A model generated the notes under the pieces. It did no database searches and was not told the origin of the DNA. It saw nothing but the letters and a program-made list of their open reading frames with translations. From Amaurobius ferox (Eukaryota > Arthropoda > Arachnida > Araneae > Amaurobiidae): a stretch of 64,000 nt of DNA. The stretch lies in assembly GCA_951213105.1 (NCBI GenBank), contig OX578144.1, positions 79,285,801 through 79,349,800 of the forward strand, in the 5' to 3' direction. A program made the position numbers and the translations under genes. Shown here piece after piece: positions 36,216 to 48,339 of the stretch (the first letter of the stretch is position 1; each line of letters starts with the position of its first letter).

Positions 36216-37886
36216 GTTTTTGTATAACGCTTATTTTATTTATATTTCAATTTAAATTTTCTAACCTTTATTAAATTTCAAATCTATTAATGCTACTGCT
36301 GTCAAAAGAAGTAATCCATTTTATCTCAAACCACCATGCACGGCTTGGAATATATTTTTCAACTAATGAAAATTGTCAAAACTAATATAATTCTTTTATT
36401 TTGTATGTTTATAATTTGCCTCTGTTTATAATCGGTTTTTAGTAATGCAAGCTGTATTATACAATAAAAGAGTTAAGTTTATTTTTTCCACTTTCAATCC
36501 ACATCTCAATTTTTGTTAATTTGAATCTCAAACAAAATATTTTCGTTAGAATTGCGCATTTGAAACTGCATTTTTATATTGAAACGTAATGCTTTGTAAT
36601 GTTTGCTACTGAATGCCACTTTATCTGATTGTGATATTTATTTATTTATTTATTTATTTTTAGGTAAGATTTATTTCCTTTGTGTATCCCAGCTATTTGT
36701 AAGTTGCATTTCATTTTCAATTTGTTTATTTCTAACATCAAAAAAGTAATGAAATAATGTCTGAATGTTTTTTTTTTAGTATTATTTCTTGATAAATCGA
36801 AGGTCACTAACCAATACTCTTAGATCTGTCTGTTTAAAAGTGTAATTTGAGGGACCCATTTTTAAAATTCTCAAAAAATTGGTACATCTCACAAAACAGA
36901 TCATTCACAAAATGTCAAACGTCAAAATTTTTTCCAAAAATAGGCGGACCTTCACCTTGGTAGAGATCTACAGCACTGCTGCACGGGTTGTTTAAAACTT
37001 AATATTTCATAGAGAACAAACAATCTATCAATCTATGAGCATTTGAAAATGCTCTCTACACATACACACACACAAGAAGCATAATTGGCCATTTTTAGTC
37101 AAAATGCGATAAAAGCTGCGACTAGAATGTCTGAATTTCAAAGAAGTCTAAAATTGCAGGTGCAATTTTATCACCCCATATTCAGTGGCGAAGCGTTTGG
37201 GTAGCAAAGCAGACAATGTCTACCCAAATAATGAATAGCCAAGTAAATTTTACTTCAATTATATGTTATTTGAAATAAATCTATAAAAGTTTTTCTTCGT
37301 AAATAAACGAATGAAGATGCAACATATTTTTGTTCGGATTGGCGCCAGATCCTCAAGTGACGACATATTTTTTAGGAGAGACCTCTCTGGAAATGTCTAC
37401 CCCCGTGAAATGGTACTGCTTTGGAAAAGGAACTGAAAGAGTGTGTGTGCTCTGTTCTGTTATTTAACTGCCGTATAGGCCCGAGTAACCGTTTCTAAAA
37501 TGTCATTTCACAGAGCAATTTTTCTTACCGGAACTTCGACCATCCCACCCGTCAATCCTGTTTGAGGACTGTCCTCAAATCGCAGGTTTGCCAGCACTTT
37601 CCCCTTATTTGTATTTAGTACGTTTATTGCCAGGCCATATAAATGCTATAATCTCACCAATTTCCCTCCATGAAGCATTTCTATGTGTTTTTGGTAGATT
37701 TACAATTATAAGATTACAATTATACGTAGTATAATTGTAATCTTTAATGTACCGTATTTTCATGTAATTACATAATTCATGGATTCGTTATTCTGTATCC
37801 GCTGTTCACCATGGTTTTCACCAAAACTGCCAATAGGGAGAGAGAGCAAATAAAAGTTGAATTATTCAAATTCCTCGAGAATTTTC
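36216..37886. other. No gene recognised
   Basis: AT-rich, with a (TTTA)n run near 36640. No repeat of the named families and no convincing gene. Confidence 0.35.
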
Positions 37887-37902
37887 ACGTACGTCGTACC
37901 TT

Positions 37903-37953
37903 TACACCTTTCTGGTAGATCAGACGGTCTGGGTCTCATCATCATCAACAACA
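37903..37953 (+). mobile_element. Tail-only insertion truncated in the hairpin loop, 16-bp target duplication
   Basis: 51 bp: TACACCTTTCTGGTAG, then the 3' arm of a T1 hairpin (CAGACGGTCTGGG) and TCTCATCATCATCAACAAC. Perfect direct repeats ACGTACGTCGTACCTT at 37887-37902 and 37954-37969. Confidence 0.9.
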
Positions 37954-38224
37954 ACGTACGTCGTACCTTCTCATTGGCAAGTTGATTTCGCCTCAGTAGG
38001 TATCGTGTTTGGTAAAAACTGTAGATATCCTAAATAGTAGGTTGACACAGGCTTCCAAAACGGTCCAAAGTTCTTACTTAGATGAGTTGGGCCTGAACAA
38101 CAGTTTTTTTAAATTTTCGAATGCTCTCTACTTCCGCCAAGTGATTAAGAAAGGGTATCGTCACTATGATCCGCACGGGTACGACGTTCAAATCGCATTA
38201 CCGTACGAAAAGGCGTTGACATAA

Positions 38225-38914
38225 AGTAATTAACATTGGACGAGTAGAATGCCAAAAGAAAAATAGCCAATCAGAATATTTTTGACATGTTCAGCTCAGA
38301 ACCACGAGATAAAAGTGGGAGTTGAAAGTGAGATGTTACCCACGGATTTCTAGTATTGGAAAGGATAGGAGACTCAGTCTATTGTTTAGGATATCCACTG
38401 TGAAAACTAAGTGTAAATATTCCATATCTCCCTTCACGACGGGATTTTGTTTTTCTCCTGATTCATGTCTTTTCGGCAAACATAATGTGTACTCAGGACT
38501 TTGGATAGTCATTTTAACAATTAATAGCGAATTCGATTTTGAGAATCGTTAAATTATAGGGATTTGTAACTTTAGATACGGAGACTTTTTTTCATGTGAC
38601 TAATAAATTAAGCTTGTAATAAGTGAAAATGCAATGCTTGGCCAGTGATATATTTACTTGATTTTTATGTACTAGTTAAAATGGAGTTTCGTGCTTTGTG
38701 TTTTCTTGTTTTGTTGTTGCCAAATGTCATTCATTCATTTTCATCGAAATTCAGTTATTATATTTTATTTTATTTTCCCATTAATATTTAGTTTTTTCTT
38801 AATGAGGGCTATGTGTGTCGTGTACCAATTCTGAATATTCCAACTAATAAAACATGCATATTACTTCTCCTCCCTCAGTTGAAAAAGTAACTATTTCGGC
38901 ATATTTTCTTGCCA
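38225..38914. other. No gene recognised
   Basis: Short frames at 38009-38224 and 38322-38552 show no known domain; AT-rich otherwise. Confidence 0.3.
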
Positions 38915-39200
38915 GTGGGGCTTTAAATTCTATCCATCGAAGTGTCTTACCCTTTGGGGTTTGAAATTCTATCGTACGAAAAATAATCTCATCCTTGTTT
39001 TTTTTTAATACATGTGGGGTTTTAAATTCTTTTGCATAAAGAAAGATCATACCCTTGGGGTTTTAAATTTTGTTGCATGAAGCATGATTTTACATGTGGG
39101 GTTTTAAAAATCTATTGCATAAAGAAGATTCTGTGGAGTTTTGAATTCTATTGTTCAAAGAATGATCATAATTTTGGTGTTTTAATTTTCATTATACAAA
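38915..39200. repeat. Minisatellite, unit about 45-55 bp
   Basis: About six to seven diverged units built on GGGGTTTTAAATTCT, TTGCATAAAGAA and GATCATACCCT. Small frames over it are repeat artefacts. Confidence 0.75.
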
Positions 39201-40241
39201 TAAAAAGGATTTTAAGTTTACGGCTGGTTCATTCTTTCATCGTAATTGAGAAAAAATATGGTATCACAGAACGAAATTATCGTTAAAGAACATGTTGCAA
39301 ATTATCGTGTTTCTATCCGTATCATCTCATCTATAAAAATAAAAGTTAATGAAGTAAGTGTCTTGCTAATCCAGAATGTATTCATTCTACCATGGACTGA
39401 AAACCGGAGATTGATCCCAAAATTTGTCAACTCTGGACAAGTTACATCCCATAAATTCACTTTTCTTTGTTTTGCGACTGAATGTGTATTGTTGAAATCA
39501 TTTTTTCCCGCGAGTTATTATGGGAATTTCGTAATGTCTCGGCTAACCAACTTCGTAACTACCAACTTCGATGCAACATTTTCCGCAAATGAGATACCTT
39601 TATTCCGTTCGATCAAGAATCATTACTGTGACAAATTTTAAGTAGCCTTCTCTGTCTTCCTCTGTGGTCTCAAAAAATTAAATCCTATTGCAAAGAATGC
39701 TGTTTTGTTCGTGTCCAATCTTAGATGCACGCTTACTAACAACATATCCTATATCTCTGCGCAATAAAAATAGGAACCGGCTTTTTATGCTCTGTTACTT
39801 ATTGTTCCTGGCAGCTCTGAGGGACCGCGGCGTAACACAGCCGACAACTCGTATCAATCTGCAAGACAGTAGTATTCTTAAGTAGTTTTTGTTTGCAGAC
39901 TAGAGTTTTCTATTTACTTTAGAATTGTCTGCTTATCTATCTTAGCTGAGATAATGAATTATTCGGGAGTAACCGTGCATCAAATCCATTCGCTGTGGCA
40001 GTATTTGAAGCTTAGTGGGTAGATCAGTTTGTGCAACTCTTTTTTTTTGTCTGGGATACGTTACAAACAATTAACGTCGAATTATGCGTATTATCGATGT
40101 GGAAATTTTGCCAAATTCTTGCTTGCTCTAAATTAAAAATTAAAATATACTATTAAACGCTATTTATACATTGAAAACTATCATAACCCTTTCATTATTG
40201 CAACGCTAAGAACTATAAAACACTAAGAGCAAGTATAATTT
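39201..40241. other. No gene recognised
   Basis: Includes a 131-codon plus-strand frame (39246-39641) with no recognisable domain, in AT-rich DNA. Not called. Confidence 0.3.
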
Positions 40242-41136
40242 TAAAAATCTGATGTGGGCAGCACCTGACTTTCCCTGCAGACTCAAATTCATACTTTCTT
40301 TATTTATTTAATAATTCATTAGATTGAGTTTAATTGAACCAAATAACACTAAATTTGCATTTTTAATTCAATTTTTGTTTTCGTTTGGTAATTGGTTAAT
40401 CCTAAGGTAATGGTTAGTCCTAAAGTATAATGGAGTGTGTTATATTATTTTCTTCTTAAAATTGCGTATAAAATAAGAATTTAATTGATACATTTGAGCA
40501 TACACTACTTAGTCTTTTTTTTAGATTTTGGCGGGTCATTTCGTAAAAATAGGCAGGTTGCTCTTTTCCGAATCGTACCAAAATCTAATCAGCACCAGAG
40601 TGTCCCACAAATAACTTATCTACCAAATATTGTGAAATTTGGTCAATTAGTATTTTAGCTAGGGTGGATACATGAAATTTTTGCGGGCCATTTCGTAAAA
40701 AAAGGCGGGTTCTTCTTTTCCGAATCGTACCAAATTCTAATCAGCACCAGAGTATCCTACAAGTAACTTATCTACCAAAAATTGTGAAATTTAGTCAATT
40801 AGTATTTTAGCTAGAGTGGATACATGAAATTTTTACGGGCCATTCCGTAAAAAAAGGCGGGTTCTCTTTTTAAGAAACCTACCAAAAACTAATCAGCACC
40901 AGGGTCTCACCCAAGTGATTTACCTACCAAATTTTATGAAAGTTGATTCATTAGTTTTTGAGTTAGAGTGGATACATACATTGCACACACACACACACAC
41001 AGACGTCACGCTAAAAATAGTTTTTTCGTATTCTAGAGGTCTCGAAACGTGTAGATCCGTCGAAAACTCGAGTTGCGATTTTCGACATGATTCCAATACT
41101 TTCCCTATACATTACCATGTATTGCAGGGAAAGTAA
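40242..41136 (-). mobile_element. Family H element, copy 3
   Basis: Inverted relative to the 16120 copy. It begins AAATCTGATGTGGGCAGCAC and ends in the hairpin ACTTTCCCTATACATTACCA / ATGTATTGCAGGGAAAGT. The interior carries the same three internal blocks (CTAGAGTGGATACATGAAAT) and a short (AC)n run. Confidence 0.75.
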
Positions 41137-41519
41137 AAATTGTCATTTGTTAGATTATACTCGATTTCATCCTAAAGCAAACATAGTTACAGAAAACAGC
41201 GATAGGGGACGTTACTAACAATTGAAAATTATACCTCCCAACGCAGTGAAGAGCAACGGTAGACCAGTTTCACGCCTATTAGCGTTATTTAGAACAAAAC
41301 AGGCGACGATACACCATCAACGTAACATGTTCTCTATTGCACTGAAAGTCGAAGTCGAATATTATGTTATTTTGACAGACATTACAAGTTCTCCAATGTA
41401 CAAAGAGATAAAAATCGAACATTATTTATATTTTTTTCGGACATAACACATTCTCCATTAATAAAGTCGAATATAAGATGCGTAGTCGCAGATACAGTCG
41501 AATGTTACGTTATTATGAC

Positions 41520-41905
41520 GGGCCAACGGTCCTACCGTGCTGAAAACACCGGTTCTCGTTAGATCACCGAAGTCAAGCAGCATCGGGCGCGGTTAGTACT
41601 TGGGTGGGTGACCACCTGGGAACACCGCGTGCTGTTGGCACATTTCGGGCGCGGCAGCCCGGTGTTTTGCGCGCTGGATTTGCACACTGCCACAACTGCC
41701 ACCGTGTTCATGCGGAGTACGATCACGTTAAACATGTGGATCCGTAGTCCTTCCGAGAGGTTGGTGGTAGGGGAAGGAGGGTACGGTCCCTGTGGATGCC
41801 TCCCCCACTGGGTTCCGGTCTAAATTGGGTGGAACTTCCCGGCCGTCCAAAAGGTTACCTTATACCTTTCTGGTAGGTCGGACGGTCTGGGTCTCAACAA
41901 CAACA
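41520..41905 (+). mobile_element. Chimeric SINE: 5S rRNA head joined to a tRNA-SINE body
   Basis: In order: a 5S-like segment (41522-41640); a damaged tRNA-type head (GGGCGCGGCAGCCC...GCGCGCTGGA) that lacks the B box; the standard SINE body from about 41690; the T1/T4-type hairpin tail (CCCGGCCGTCC ... GGACGGTCTGGG); and TCTCAACAACAAC. Perfect 13-bp direct repeats ACGTTATTATGAC (41507-41519 and 41906-41918) flank the whole, so the fusion moved as one unit. The 5S internal promoter would replace the lost tRNA B box. Confidence 0.92.
41522..41640 (+). pseudogene. 5S rRNA-derived sequence serving as a SINE head
   Basis: About 119 nt matching the arthropod 5S plan from GCCAACGG to GTTGGC, including CACCGGTTCTCGTTAGATCA, TCACCGAAGTCAAGCAGC and GTTAGTACTTGGGTGGGTGA. 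Internal control elements look well kept. It lies within a transposed unit with target duplications, not in a 5S array, so it is probably a retroposed copy and not a functional rRNA gene. Confidence 0.88.
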
Positions 41906-42248
41906 ACGTTATTATGACAGACATAGCATGCTCTCCATTGTACCAAAAGATAATAGAGTTGAATATTACGTTCTAGTAAAACTTAACACTTATGTGGAAC
42001 AAAAAACTCTGCTTTAGAATGCGCTGTGAATGTTGTGGCACTGCTTTATTTTAACCTCGTTCAATATTGTATTAGAATTATTTTATTCAATTTCAGGAGA
42101 ATTCTTCCTTCAAATATTTCCAACCCCAAATGGAAAAAAAAAATATTTTTTAGATTACCCCACATAAAACGATCGATTTTTAACAGCCTGTTGAAAAATT
42201 GAAATTGAAATTATAAAACTTACTACAATACTTACGTGTACTACATTA

Positions 42249-42288
42249 CCCCCCCCCCCCCCCCCAAAAAAAAAAAAAAAAAAAAAAA
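42249..42288. repeat. C17 followed by A23
   Basis: Seventeen Cs at 42249-42265 directly followed by 23 As at 42266-42288. Confidence 0.95.
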
Positions 42289-42772
42289 TCTGTAATATTT
42301 CAAATCCTCGACTTATTGAAAACTTCGCAAATTCAACATAATCTGACGTTGAGTTGAGCAAGTTTATGGTTAATATTCAAAACTATTATCCATTGTCGTC
42401 GAACGATAATAGTGTATTAAAACAAAAACAAACCAACAGAACATGCGTTCAAAGACCGATCGATCATTGTATACTAACAAAAATGTTGGCTGGCAGTCAA
42501 CATTTTATTCTCAGCTGTAGCACTGTGGCATTTAAGTAACTTATGATTTTCTTACTCTTATCCTCATGAAATAGTACTTTGGGGCGTGAGTAGGATAATA
42601 ACTTGTGGGTACCTGTTTCACATTTGTATGAATGAAAGGAATGACGCTTTCGAATTAATTGTCATGACAGGAGTAAGTTGAAGGTGTAACGTACATTTTA
42701 TTTTCATTTTTCTTCATCTGAAACATAGCGAAAACAATTTTCGCAAGTAATACAGCTTCTATTCAAAATAGT

Positions 42773-43026
42773 TAGTTTTGTTACTAATTCCCCCGTGGTG
42801 AAGGAGCGCCTACGCACCACGTTCACAAGACCTCCCCCGGATATCCCATGGCTAAGGGGAGGAGATTTGCAGCTTCACTTTTATAGAGGCTCCCCGAAGG
42901 GCGGAAGTCTGACTTGGCCTCGACATGACAACATCCATGCCCGCTGGCGGGATTCGAACCCGCAATCCGGCAATCCAGCGATCAGACGGAAACGCATGCT
43001 CCTGACCGCTCGACCACCGGATCGGC
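42773..43026 (-). mobile_element. Second tRNA-derived SINE family
   Basis: Read on the minus strand: CCGATCCGGTGGTCGAGCGG (A-box region resembling class II tRNAs), GGGTTCGAATCCCGCC (B box), then an unrelated body with CCTCTATAAAAGTGAAGCTG. Twelve-bp direct repeats ATTCAAAATAGT at 42761-42772 and 43027-43038. It differs from the main SINE in head and body and lacks the TGGG hairpin tail. Confidence 0.85.
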
Positions 43027-43168
43027 ATTCAAAATAGTAGAATAATCAATCAAAATTCGGAAAAAAAATTTCAATTTTAATTTATTTCGCTGAAAATAAT
43101 TGCAAGTAAATATTGATCAGCATTATTTGCTTCATCATTACTTACTTCATATGCACTTCGTAAATTAA

Positions 43169-43194
43169 GCCGACGCGATGGCTGAGTGGTCAAG
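43169..43194 (+). repeat. Possible tRNA-like SINE head fragment
   Basis: GCCGACGCGATGGCTGAGTG resembles the 5' end and A box of a class II tRNA, then stops after GTCAAG. No B box follows, so it is not a tRNA gene. Confidence 0.3.
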
Positions 43195-43401
43195 TTTTGA
43201 AAAATTGAATGAATTAATTAAATTCTATGTATCTCTCCAGTTGTTTTTTTTACATATATTTACACATAAAATTACACACACACACACACGTGTACACATA
43301 CCTACAGGCGGACATATTTCCAAAAGTAATTCAGTGTGCTCAGAAGGTTTTTAATGTGTTTATCCATTAAAATCTCGAAATTTAACATTTTACGGAGTAA
43401 A

Positions 43402-43608
43402 AATATTGTAGCGGAAAGGATGTTGCCAGGCCCGAACCAGAAACTTGGTCTGCTCCTGCCGAAAGACATCTAATCAAAGATGCTGGAACCTGTATCCGAA
43501 TTATAAGATCGGAGTTGAAGCTAGCGTTTGCTCTAACCTTATAATGTCTGTCTTGTAAGCACCAGGTCCCTGGTTCGGACCTGACAACATCCCATCCGCT
43601 ACAATATA
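43402..43608. mobile_element. Small MITE with about 37-bp inverted ends
   Basis: Left AATATTGTAGCGGAAAGGAT GTTG... and right ...CATCCCATCCGCTACAATAT are inverted over about 37 bp (GAACCAG / CTGGTTC at the inner edge). 207 bp, no transposase; superfamily undetermined. Confidence 0.7.
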
Positions 43609-46215
43609 ATCTCCTGCAACCACTCGGCATATCTGAAACGGATCAATATCAAATTAAAACAAATTACTTTTTCTAATGGTCCATCCACGATATAAAATGT
43701 TATCACAAAATAAATAAAACTGCTGTTTGTGAGAGCATCACTTTCTAGTACTTCTCTGAAAAGCAGATAAGGTAACCTTTTTCGCTTATGCTTTCTGTCT
43801 TTAAGGAAGTACTGGAAAAGTTGTATAAAATATTATATTTACTTCGATCCATCATCAAGAACAGAAGTAATCACTATTAAAATAGCAGCTCACCATAAAA
43901 CTGTGATCCTTCAATTATTCCAAAAATTGGACAAAAGTTGCCTTTGGAATTTCTTGTGACAATCCATCATCTGTTGTGGAAAATTTCGTTAAACAATCAG
44001 ATGCAGCTGGGGATTTTTTAGCGCAGATGTGTGTTTCTCCGAAAACTAATTTGGAACATATTTTTCTGCCGAATGATAGGTCCTTTTTAAAAGAGTTTCT
44101 GATTAAAAATTATTGGTTATATTTAATGTTCGCAGACGATTTTCTGAAACATTTTAAAATTATATCTTCCTAGTTCTAAAATTTTGCGATCGTGCATGAT
44201 TTGTTATTGTAATTAAATTGTTGTTATGTGAATTCGCGTGTGTTTAAAGGGTTTCAAATCAAATTTAAATTGTCAAAGCATATATCTTTTGTGTTCCGGA
44301 AATTTATTTTATGAAGCCTATACTTTGGAATTGGTAATACCTGCTCCATTCGACGTTGAGTACAATGAATTTAAATTAAATAACTTTTTATTTTTCCTAC
44401 AACGTATAGTAAGAGAAAGCATTGTGATGAATAAAAAATTCACGTATCTGATTTTTGATTAAATTCACACTTCCCCTGCTCTTTCTGGGGTGATTTGCTT
44501 TGTCTCCATTATTCTAAAGGTGTCCTTTTTGCCTCCAAATCCGATTGATATCTTTGAAAATTTTGTTTTATGTTGTGTTACTACTAAATATATTTATACG
44601 CAACTTATTCGGGGGCATTCCAAGAGTTAGGATTACGCTCTCATTACTGATAACAGAATCGACAAACCAGTTTCGCGCACATGCGCTCATCAACATGGAA
44701 TAGTTTAGACAGTATGGAAACTTGCCATGATTTTGCGAACCTCTTGAAGACCGACCATTTCAGTTGTACCATGCAGCAAGGCTGTATAAGTTCATACTTA
44801 TATATCCCGCCTAGGGGTGGAACTACCATATCGCGAATTCCCACTATGCACGAGGCTCAAAGCTATAGAAAAGAGGCCCAAAAGAAAATTTTGAGATAAA
44901 TATTCAGAAAAGGATAATTGGTAGGGGGCCCCAGGTCAGAATCTTGCTGAAAAAAGTTAATTGTTTTTCCTTAAGTGATAACTATCCGACGAAAGATTTA
45001 ATTGGTTAAAACTCTCTTCCACTATAAATCACTCTGAGCGAATTGCCTCGACACCCCAAATTGCAATCTTTTAAAAATAAATCGTACGATTTTGTTTATC
45101 CCCCCCCCCCCTTCTCCCCGGAAAGGCGGTAAACAACTGTTTTACAAAGAAAAAGGAGGCAACCTCTGTTTCGAAATTTCTAAATGTGGACAATGCTTTG
45201 TGTTTGAAAATTTTCTATTATATCCACCCTAGTATGATTCCCCCCTCCCCATAAAAAAGGGAGGGGGGAATTATCAGAATTCCACGGTAAGCAAAACTTG
45301 AGTAAAAGAACATCTTCCTTTCCCTGTCCTAGAATGCGGCTATAAAATATCAACCTTCTTCCTGTTCTTTATTCTCATACGACGATAAGGGATTATGAAA
45401 GCTCGGTTTCTTATTTCGAAAGCTCTGCAGCATCTTTCTTGTGTTGCAAAAAGGCGCGAGTGTTTTCTTTTATCTGCACTTTTCTCTCAATTGCCGCCTT
45501 TCGTTGTCTTCGTCATCTTGGAGAAATATGCAAAGCCACTTTTTCGTACAAATAGCTCTGGTGTTCTTGTTTTAGTGGTCGTGGTTTTAAATGCGGAAGT
45601 AGACGAAAAGGAGTGGGTGATTTATGCAAAAATAGTCTTCGTTTGTTTTGAAAATAGCTAAAAATGAGGTTTACGGTCTCTTGTGAAGCAATAAGAGATA
45701 TATGCATATTGTTATGAGCTTGAGCCCTTCAGTTCGCGTTTCCCGGTTCGTTTAAAATTATCTTTTATGTTGGTGAAATAAAGAAAAATCGAGAGCAAGA
45801 GACATTGTTTTATCTTATATATTTATATTTAACATTTTTTGAGCGCATTTAGTATAACTTGCGCGCGCGCCCACACGCGCAGGAGGGCATCTTCCCGAAA
45901 GTGTTGACCTATTAAAATGCTGTATCAGCGATCGAACTTTCTTGAACGCCTCCCCCCATCGACTATGTGTTTAAAGCATTTTGATGCCAATGTCAGATGG
46001 TGCTGAGAACTTGAAGGATAGCGATCATAGGACGACGACAACTTCCGACCATGTAATTGATTACTGTTAGTCTGAATAAAATATGTTTAAGAGTGAACCA
46101 GACCGCTTGCTTAATTATCTTTCTTTCTACGGTGTCTAATATTACCATAATCCGCGAGGATATCATGATCATATTACATATCTAAATAACACCAAACCTC
46201 CTTGCATCCTCAAAT
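43609..46215. other. Unassigned
   Basis: Several short frames (43976-44173, 44238-44462, 44681-44899, 45395-45661) without recognisable domains. A C12 run at 45100-45111 and a CCCCCTCCCC / GGGAGGGGGG inverted pair near 45241-45270. No gene supported. Confidence 0.35.
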
Positions 46216-46234
46216 ATACAGGGTGTGGAATGTG

Positions 46235-46293
46235 GAAGACCCAGGCCGTCCGACTCATCCAAGGATTTGAGTAGCTGGTTGGACGACCGGGAA
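46235..46293 (-). mobile_element. Solo hairpin tail inside the mariner left end
   Basis: On the minus strand: CCCGGTCGTCCAACC ... GGACGGCCTGGGTCTTC, a T4-type stem. I did not find a convincing target duplication. Confidence 0.65.
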
Positions 46294-46908
46294 AGGAAGC
46301 TTGCAAGTGCCGACTTCCATGGACAGCGACCGCTCTGGAGGTTTATTAAAAATCCAGTTTTTTAAAATTAAGAATAAATTCGTAAGACAGACAGTTTTAC
46401 AGACGAGAAATACGGACATAACGAAGACAGGTACTGTAAACAGACACAAATATGGACACGAAACATTCAGAAAAACATCAAGGATAATAATAATGAGACA
46501 TTGCACTATATGATATTATAGATGATGAAGTAAATACAAAATGACATGGGAGGTTGATAATAAAAGATGAAAGTGTTTTCAATTTAACAATAGTGTTATC
46601 AGTTGGCAATATGATGAGTGTATTTACAATTTAATATATACAAGTTTGTACAAACAAAAGCAGGAAAATGGGAACAGCAGAGGAAACTTCATTGATCAGG
46701 AAAGTTAAAAGCAGTAAAGCCCGACGAACTTGTCAATTTACTTTATTGGAAATGTCTCTTGCAATGAGAACGCAGTTCTTAAGATAAAAAATGGATTGAC
46801 TGTTGCGGCTGACCCTGGAAAACCAAGCCGCTTGATTTCCAGGCGCAGGTTTAGAAAGATGAAATTTCTTAGTTAAGGGGCAAGAGAAAACAAACCACGA
46901 CCAATTAA

Positions 46909-47368
46909 TTGGCCCGTATCTGTTACCAGACCCCCCTAGACGGACAGAAGTACCTCACCTTCCTCCAGCAGGTGCTGCCAGATTTACTACGTGTTGTACC
47001 AGTAAATCATCGAGTGATTATGTGGTTCCGGTACGACAGAGCGCCAGCACATCAGGCCAGGTTTGTGCAGAACTGCCAATGTCATTTCTTTCCGAACAAA
47101 TGGATTGGCCGTGGTGATTCCGTCACGTAGCCTCCCAGATCTGCCGATCTGTCTGTCCTGCCTGGATTTTGTCCTCTGGGCACAGCTAAAAAGCGCCGTT
47201 TACGAGACGCCCATCGAGTCACCAGAGGACCTTGTCGCCCGAATTAGCGTCGCAGCTGCAAATGTTCGTGAAATGCTAGAAATCTTCCAAAGTGTACGCA
47301 ATTCACTCCGCCGCCGCTGTGACGCCTGTCTCGCAGTCGGTGGTCATTCATTTGAGCATTTGTTCTAA
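46909..47368 (+). pseudogene. Mariner-like transposase, frameshifted
   Basis: C-terminal half of an arthropod mariner-type DDE transposase: LDGQKYLTFLQQVLPDLL, then MWFRYDRAPAHQARFVQN (second catalytic Asp region, DGAPAH-like), NKWIGRGD, and after a frame change SRSLPDLPICLSCLDFVLWA and YETPIESPEDLVARISVAAA, ending HSFEHLF. The catalytic SPDLTPLDF-type motif is damaged. The N-terminal half is not recognisable. Confidence 0.82.
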
Positions 47369-47999
47369 ACATTTTGTCAAGAAATTTCCATTATTCGTCT
47401 TCACTGTATTCATCTTCATTCCATTTTGACGCGACGTTTCATACACTCCCAGAGAAAGCGCCCTCTCGCTGCTCGCCGGTTACTTTCCGACCCCACAGTG
47501 TATTGCGAAAGTTGTTTGTTTTTTGTGAGTTCTTTAACCCCTTACAGTTTTGACCATCAGTTCATATGCACCCTGTATATATGTAATGGTAGCTACAATA
47601 GTCCAGTGAAGAGACATTTCAGATTACCAAGAATCTACTTTATTATATGACACTCGAAACATATCATTTGTTACATAGGACCGAGCTCCAGATCGTCGAC
47701 CAGTTCTCAAGACATCTCATTGCAGTCAGGGTTGGTTCACACAATGTACAGTTACATCGCAGGGGGAGGGATATGACGACATGAGGCGCGTGCTGCCTTC
47801 GCAATTTTTATGCTTTAGAAATGTGATGGGGAAGTAGTTTCATATGAGAAAGTTTGTGCAGAAGTTAAGATTAGTGACCATGTGTGGTGTGGTCGAGGAA
47901 AAAAGGAACTGCTGGCAGACTTTGTTAATATTAATGACGTGGGATAGAATTTAATATAGTTGAAATACGTGCTTGACATGAAATAGGAATTTAGAATAA

Positions 48000-48003
<4 letters not shown>

Positions 48004-48066
<63 letters not shown>
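48004..48066. repeat. (TA)n microsatellite
   Basis: About 63 bp of pure TA; the Tyr/Ile frame over it is an artefact. Confidence 0.97.
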
Positions 48067-48068
<2 letters not shown>

Positions 48069-48339
48069 GGAGGCGTTTCAAAACTTACACATTTCTTGTA
48101 GAAACTGTAGTTGAATTCTTTATTTGCATTAGATATTTACTTCAATTTCTTTATTTCTTTTACGTAAACTTGTCTAGGTAAGAAGTAAGCCAGACTTTTC
48201 TAGGTTGAGTAACGAAGAATTTCCTTGTAAACTATATTTTTGTTTTTCCCATGTGATACAAAGTTGAGTCTAACAACTTTTAACGACAGCTTTATTGTCA
48301 CTCACATTTCATAACTGGGTTGAACTGGAAACTGTGGTA

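Larger units (their letters stand above)
41300..41985. repeat. Short degenerate tandem repeat interrupted by a chimeric SINE
   Basis: Three to four diverged units of about 55-65 bp with TCGAATATTA(T/C)GTT, GACAGACAT and (G/C)TCTCCA(T/A)TGTAC. The 5S-headed SINE lies inside one unit, which resumes after it at 41919. Confidence 0.6.
46219..47575 (+). mobile_element. Mariner-type element remnant
   Basis: Ends CAGGGTG (46219) and CACCCTG (47575) lie next to TA on both sides (46217-46218, 47576-47577). A broken transposase is at 46909-47368. A SINE/LINE-type hairpin tail (46235-46293) interrupts the left end, which explains why the left inverted repeat is short. Confidence 0.75.

Noticed and set aside
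39246..39641. 131-codon plus-strand frame
   Set aside because: No recognisable motif, low-complexity AT-rich context next to a minisatellite, and no splice or homologous support.
41522..41640. Functional 5S rRNA gene
   Set aside because: It is fused to a SINE body inside one target duplication and is a single copy with substitutions. Transcription is possible, but as a SINE.
42930..43026. tRNA gene on the minus strand
   Set aside because: A and B boxes are present, but the cloverleaf is poor and the sequence continues into a SINE body with target duplications.
45719..45900. Possible solo LTR starting TGTTATGAGC with an AATAAAG signal
   Set aside because: No matching second LTR, no target duplication and no clear CA end could be found.
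47815..48081. Tyr/Ile-repeat protein on the minus strand
   Set aside because: Translation of a (TA)n microsatellite.
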